The translations under genes and the position numbers were made by a program. From Plectrocnemia conspersa (taxonomy: Eukaryota > Arthropoda > Insecta > Trichoptera > Polycentropodidae): 64,000 nt of DNA. The notes beneath the pieces are model-generated. The model was not told the origin of the DNA and did not search any database. It saw only the letters and a program-made list of their open reading frames with translations. The stretch lies in NCBI GenBank assembly GCA_009617715.1, contig VTFK01000023.1, positions 2,046,001 through 2,110,000 on the forward strand. The letters run 5' to 3'. Positions 60,301 through 64,000 of this stretch are shown here, in pieces (the stretch's first letter is position 1; each line of letters starts with the position of its first letter).

Positions 60301-62841
60301 AAATTGTAAAACCAACCATTACTTGCTTGAAAAACCGTGTTAAAATCTTTTTTTAATCTATCCTTCCAATCTTTGTGCAAACTAAGAGCTTTTGCTTGAA
60401 TAATTGAAATACTCAGAGGGACATCTTATTGATGTTGGTCATCGATCTACGACGACAAAGATTTTTCCATTTCATCCATGTTTTTTTTTGCCGTGTTTTT
60501 TTGGAAACATATCTTAAAAGATTGTGGAAATATATCTTTGATTTCCACAATTTTGAACGCATTCCTTAATTATATTTGTATTTTGCAAAATTGAACATAT
60601 CGTAGACCTGTTTGTATCATACAAACGTCCGATTGAAGCAAAAGATTCACCGCTATCAGAACGTCTAATAATTTCCATCTTCGTCTCGAATCGTGTGCAG
60701 TTTGTGAGTCCTTGATTTCTTTTTGTTTGTATCAACACTGAAGTTTTTCCGTTTCTCACTCATGTTTATAATTTTTTTTTTAAAAAAAATTAAATTTTAA
60801 AAAATGTTATTTTTTTTTAAATGTGCGAAAGTCGAACGTTCGAAAGTCGAGGGCCGCTTGTAGTCGATTATTTTAATGAAAGACACGAGTAATGCTGATA
60901 GATAGCTATATATCTCAATTGTGATTATTTTTCAAGGCTGCATCGAAAAGACTATTCAACAGGAAATCTCATATCTTTTTTGTACTACTTCGTCAAACTC
61001 AATATCAAAAAACTTTCTTTTACTACTTTATATTTAAATTTAGTACCATACATTTTTTGTGTTACTTTTTTAAAACTGCTTTTATATTGTAATTATATAT
61101 TGATATAGGGCTTGAGTTGTACTTAATTTTAATTGTAATATATTATTTATTGCAGACAACGAGAGATGAGACACCAACGTCGGCAATCATATAGTTCAGG
61201 TGATCGAAGCTCTTCATCTTCTCCTCAACGATCTCCACATTACAGGTGTGTATTTATATAAATTTCCAGGTTGTTTCATAATATGTGACCAATTTTGATA
61301 AAATAAATTGCCAATAAAAATAAATTGTTTATAAAGAACATTTTTTTAAAAGCTAGAATATGTTTTAAAATGGGGATGAAGTAAAAATAAAATATTTTGC
61401 GATAATAAGCTTAGATTTTTTCTATTTCCATCTAGCAATTGTTTTTCATTATCAAAAAATTGAGATTCGGCGTTCATTTCTAAAGTCACTTGTACCAAAT
61501 TTATTGAACTTGCTTCTACTGCATAATATATAATGCCTGCACTTCACTCTGGAAGTTGGCCAAGGTTGGCCAAGGACGGAGAATATAGTGGGTTATTTCG
61601 GTCGAGTTTGGTTCTGCCTGCTCTAAAATCCCTCGGAAGTTGTCCGAGGCTACCGAGAACGGGAGGTAAAGTGGTGGTAATTCAGTCGACTTGGCCAGCT
61701 TCCAGCGCTTCCGAACATTGTCGGCATATTTTCCGAGTCAAAGGGACCGAAGTCGGAGCTGTTCGACGAGAGTGAGAGATAATGATATGGTGTTTCGCAA
61801 ACTGAGATAGAACGAGTAACTCGGTTCAATTTCAGTATGCGCGTAGGGTTAATACGCATGTCGAGCGCTGCTTCGTGGTCACGTGGTCAAGTTATAATAC
61901 CACATGCTTATCGGGGACTTCAACAGACTCTTACTGACATCTTTGAATATTTTAGGACACCAAAAAGGATTAATTATATTTTTGATAGTATATTCTTTTT
62001 ACAGATATCGTTATTATATTTTTTTTCATATAAAATTAAATAATTAGTGGTACTTGATTTTGTTAAAAAAAATCGTTAAGAATATCCTTATGTATTTTCC
62101 TAAATCGGTTTATATAAATGTCACACCATAACGAATTCTTATTTAGAATCGATGGCGACAAATTATAGGATAGTCACAGATGTGGTGCTCGTATTCTGAA
62201 GTATCATTTTTATGCCTTATGGCATTTTGCAAAAGCCGACAAAGATTTTGCGTAAATTGAATATTTACGACCGAAAAGTTTTCACTGATATTGTATTGGT
62301 GAGTACCTACACAATTTTTTATAATTATCAGTAGCGTCATATTAATAAAAAGACAATTTAAAAATTGCGATTATTTGCCACATTTTTCGATCGCGCGCAA
62401 ATATGCCAGCTGTACGTGACAGAAGCCGACATCCGGACGTCATTCACGGCCGCCGTCCGGATGACATATGAAATTAGCGACAGTGTCTATTAATTTATTT
62501 TATTAAATTATAGGAGAAAGTCGCAAGAGAGGGATGATAAGAGAAAGCAAGAGGAGAGTCCCCCAAAAAAATATCGCGAACGTCACGATTCCAAAACTGA
62601 TGAAGATAAACACGAAAGCAGTTCTAAAAGCTCTCACAAAAGTTCCTATAACAACAAATCCTCCGTTGAGTCGAGTAGAAATAAGGAGTACAGTAGTGGC
62701 AGTAGAAGTAAAGATAAGGATAAGAAACACGAATTTGAGAGTAGCAGGCGATATAGCAGAGACGATTACAAAGCCGACAGCAGCGATAGCGAATCAGAAT
62801 CGTCTGGCAGAATTCCAGTGAGGAGACTGGTCGATTATTAA
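54367..62841 (+). CDS. CLASRP: CLASRP-like SR protein, splicing regulator (15 coding exons, 761 aa)
   Basis: Nuclear serine/arginine-rich protein; in vertebrates it binds CLK kinases and modulates alternative splicing. Exons: 54367-54465, 54759-54856, 55457-55635, 56330-56482, 56553-56662, 56722-56894, 56964-57145, 57214-57568, 57639-57698, 58385-58582, 58929-59004, 59455-59533, 59601-59706, 61156-61245, 62514-62841. The start MWHEARKQERLIRGLIVDYR and the block MMPWQGDHNNIIDRFDVRAH are diagnostic of the family, as is YITSFGGDDD. Then come RS-repeat exons 8-9 (about residues 350-480), and a charged helix with KERLRRKMQAQLSRQ and DDEMREMAIKIRRR. The C-terminal RS/acidic tail is insect-specific in detail. 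Exon 11 uses a weak donor, gtcagt. Introns 3 and 13 contain transposons. Coding exons are split in SR style, but no poison exon was identified. Confidence 0.93.
55730..56205. mobile_element. hAT-type MITE (476 bp) in intron 3 of CLASRP
   Basis: Ends GGTACTGGTCGATTTTATACC and GGTATAAAATCGACCAGTGCC are near-perfect inverses. The exact 8-bp duplication AAATAAAT flanks them (55722-55729, 56206-56213). The frames inside (for example plus 55908-56219) are not recognisable proteins. The 8-bp duplication suggests hAT, although the ends do not start with CAG. Confidence 0.75.
57699..58384 (+). other. CLASRP intron 9 (686 bp), nothing else seen
   Basis: Bordered by gtatgt and ttttttcag. AT-rich, with no exon-like frame and no inverted repeat recognised. 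Confidence 0.5.
59745..60860 (-). mobile_element. Internally deleted Tigger/pogo transposon (1116 bp) in intron 13 of CLASRP
   Basis: TA flanks (59743-59744, 60861-60862) surround inverted ends CAGGCGGCCCTCGACTTTCG and CGAAAGTCGAGGGCCGCTTG. On the minus strand, 60514-60759 encodes a CENP-B/Tigger N-terminal helix-turn-helix (TKMEIIRRSDSGESFASIG, RSTICSIL). The segment 59908-60141 encodes the C-terminal tail of such a transposase. The catalytic DDE core between them is mostly missing or broken, so the element is non-autonomous. It lies antisense to CLASRP. Confidence 0.88.
61246..62513 (+). other. CLASRP intron 14 (1268 bp) with GC-rich patches
   Basis: The intron holds a GC-richer patch (about 61535-61890) with a repeated ttggccaagg word and short frames of no recognisable type. 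A 9-bp perfect inverted pair, atccggacg at 62431 and cgtccggat ending at 62462, lies in a CpG-rich stretch. Both look like inserted repeats of unknown family. Confidence 0.4.
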
Positions 62842-63726
62842 TCGTAAAAATGTGCTCAATCGAATTTTGTATATATATATATTGATGTTTTATGTATATT
62901 TTTTAAATGTTAGATTAATCCAAAAGATGTGTTCCCAATTTGCGTTGGAAGGGTACATATAATACACATAATTTTTTTATATAAATTTTAAATTAAATAT
63001 TTGACTTTATCGACTGAGTTTGCATGGAGGAGCAATACTTTTTTATTAGGAAATCATTTTAATGGATCTATAATTTTGCATGCGTGGAACATAGGATTAC
63101 TGTAGTTTAATTATTATCAACAACGATAATCGTCAGGGAAATAATTTGGTAAGTCCAACTATTCATAAATTAGGATATAATGCAAGTCCACATTATCTTT
63201 CAGTACACTTGTTATATAACCATTTTAAATATGGCATGCTTGACAATTATTAAAATGTGACTTTCCACATTTCTCCCTGACCTCTTCATATATATGAATA
63301 ATGTATCGAGAGCTTACAATCAATTTAAAATTTATTACGAGTGTAATTTTTTTTCAACTAACTACCTTACTTTGTAACTTTTATTAATATTGTTTTATTA
63401 ATTGAGGTTGTATTATAAATATTAAAACAATACTAATAAAATATTCCTAAATTCCGACCAATAGTTGAATTTTTATATACATATCAATTATATTTACTCT
63501 TCATATGCATATTAAATATATTTTATTCTCAACGTAAGCTGTGTATATATAACGAATTAATGTATTTAACACTATGTTTGTATTGTTTTAATTCAATACA
63601 TTTTGTTTAAAAAATATCGTTTTAATAGTATTTTATTTTATTCACAAAAATATTTACATTTTTCTTGTATGAGCCGACAATTTGGCTCACCTTGTACTTA
63701 AATTAATCAATTTGGCTTTTGGTTTG
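62842..63726. other. Convergent 3' flanks of CLASRP and the H2.0-like gene
   Basis: AT-rich, no gene seen. On the plus strand a canonical AATAAA for CLASRP appears only near 63432; weaker aattaa-type signals lie nearer the stop. On the minus strand AATAAA at 63637-63642 serves the homeobox gene. Confidence 0.45.
63637..63642 (-). promoter_or_regulatory. Polyadenylation signal of the H2.0-like gene
   Basis: AATAAA on the minus strand, 85 bases past the stop at 63727. Confidence 0.45.
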
Positions 63727-63876
63727 TCAGTCGCTCACTGTGTCAACGTCTATGTCTTCGTTGTCGTGCGTAGAAGAATCGGCTCCTATACTGTGCTCAT
63801 CTTTAGTTATACCCAAGCCTCTTCCTTCTTTTGTGTGACGCCATTTCATCCTTCTGTTTTGGAACCAGACTTTCAC
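63727..63876 (-). CDS. H2.0: H2.0-like homeobox gene, last coding exon (partial)
   Basis: Encodes the C-terminal 49 residues of a homeodomain transcription factor. The exon opens directly with VKVWFQNRRMKWRHTKE, the recognition helix 3 of the homeodomain, after a splice acceptor (tttttag at 63883-63877). An intron between homeodomain residues 44 and 45 is a well-known position. RMKWRHT after VKVWFQNR is characteristic of the H2.0/HLX class. The acidic tail ending DNEDIDVDTVSD resembles the acidic C-terminus of fly H2.0. The first 44 homeodomain residues and the N-terminal exons lie to the right of the window. Related NK-like or Dbx-type classes differ after MKWR, so H2.0 is preferred but not proven from 49 residues. 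Confidence 0.8.
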   Translation of the reverse strand: MKVWFQNRRMKWRHTKEGRGLGITKDEHSIGADSSTHDNEDIDVDTVSD

Positions 63877-64000
63877 CTAAAAAGACAAGAAAGATTCATC
63901 AGGTAAAAGCTAGTAAGTCAAGAGATGAACTCTCAATCTATCTAAAAAACACTATTAAACCTAATTTGTTTTCAGACATTTGAGTTAACAATTCTCAAAC

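Noticed and set aside
61533..61859. Genes in CLASRP intron 14 on both strands
   Set aside because: Overlapping opposite-strand frames in a GC-rich repeat-like patch with no recognisable protein.
62503..62821. Frames at 62503-62730 (minus) and 62534-62821 (plus)
   Set aside because: They are alternative frames of the last CLASRP exon, whose true frame is fixed by splice phase and ends at the stop at 62839-62841.
1..64000. CRISPR array, operon, defence island or viral insertion
   Set aside because: No regularly spaced repeats, no polycistronic bacterial-type genes and no recognisable viral protein. All supported genes are spliced insect genes or transposon remnants, apart from the single-exon IR.

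Overview
The window is nuclear DNA of an insect. It is AT-rich, its genes have many short introns with GT..AG borders, and DNA transposons, LINE fragments and a tRNA-derived SINE are scattered through it. A triplicated insect-type aldehyde oxidase, a divergent ionotropic receptor (IR) and an H2.0-type homeobox all fit an insect. The order is not resolved; Lepidoptera or a relative is plausible but unproven.

Layout. Positions 1-8667 hold no convincing gene, only LINE remnants, diverged repeats, a GC-rich patch and one small cysteine-rich exon candidate. Positions 8668-40522 hold three head-to-tail aldehyde oxidase genes on the minus strand, called here AOX-A (8668-17462), AOX-B (19449-25690) and AOX-C (26322-40522). 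I traced all 16 exons of each. Every splice phase closes and all three frames are open (1277, 1275 and 1278 aa), with both 2Fe-2S centres, the FAD domain and the molybdenum-cofactor domain. AOX-C is long because its first intron (6.9 kb) carries a plus-strand cluster: a broken IR gene split by a hAT-type MITE, an intact single-exon IR gene (38003-39775), and a 3' fragment of another copy.

Positions 40523-44208 are repeats (SINE pieces, an LTR-like patch, a LINE fragment). DHX57, a DEAH-box RNA helicase with UBA, C3H1 and RWD modules, runs on the minus strand from 52886 to 44209 (17 coding exons, 1267 aa). It is divergent to CLASRP, an SR-type splicing regulator, on the plus strand from 54367 to 62841 (15 coding exons, 761 aa). 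The last exon of an H2.0-like homeobox gene lies on the minus strand at 63727-63876, convergent with CLASRP; the rest of that gene is beyond the right edge.

How it works together. The AOX genes would oxidise aldehydes or N-heterocycles (odorants, plant volatiles or xenobiotics) in the cytosol. AOX-A and AOX-B keep nearly the same TATA/initiator promoter. The 3' end of AOX-B instead matches AOX-C, so the array looks like a mosaic made by duplication and gene conversion. DHX57 and CLASRP are housekeeping RNA-processing genes. Several transposons are intact enough to show exact target-site duplications, which gives a relative history of the locus. I found no operon, CRISPR array or bacterial-type system.
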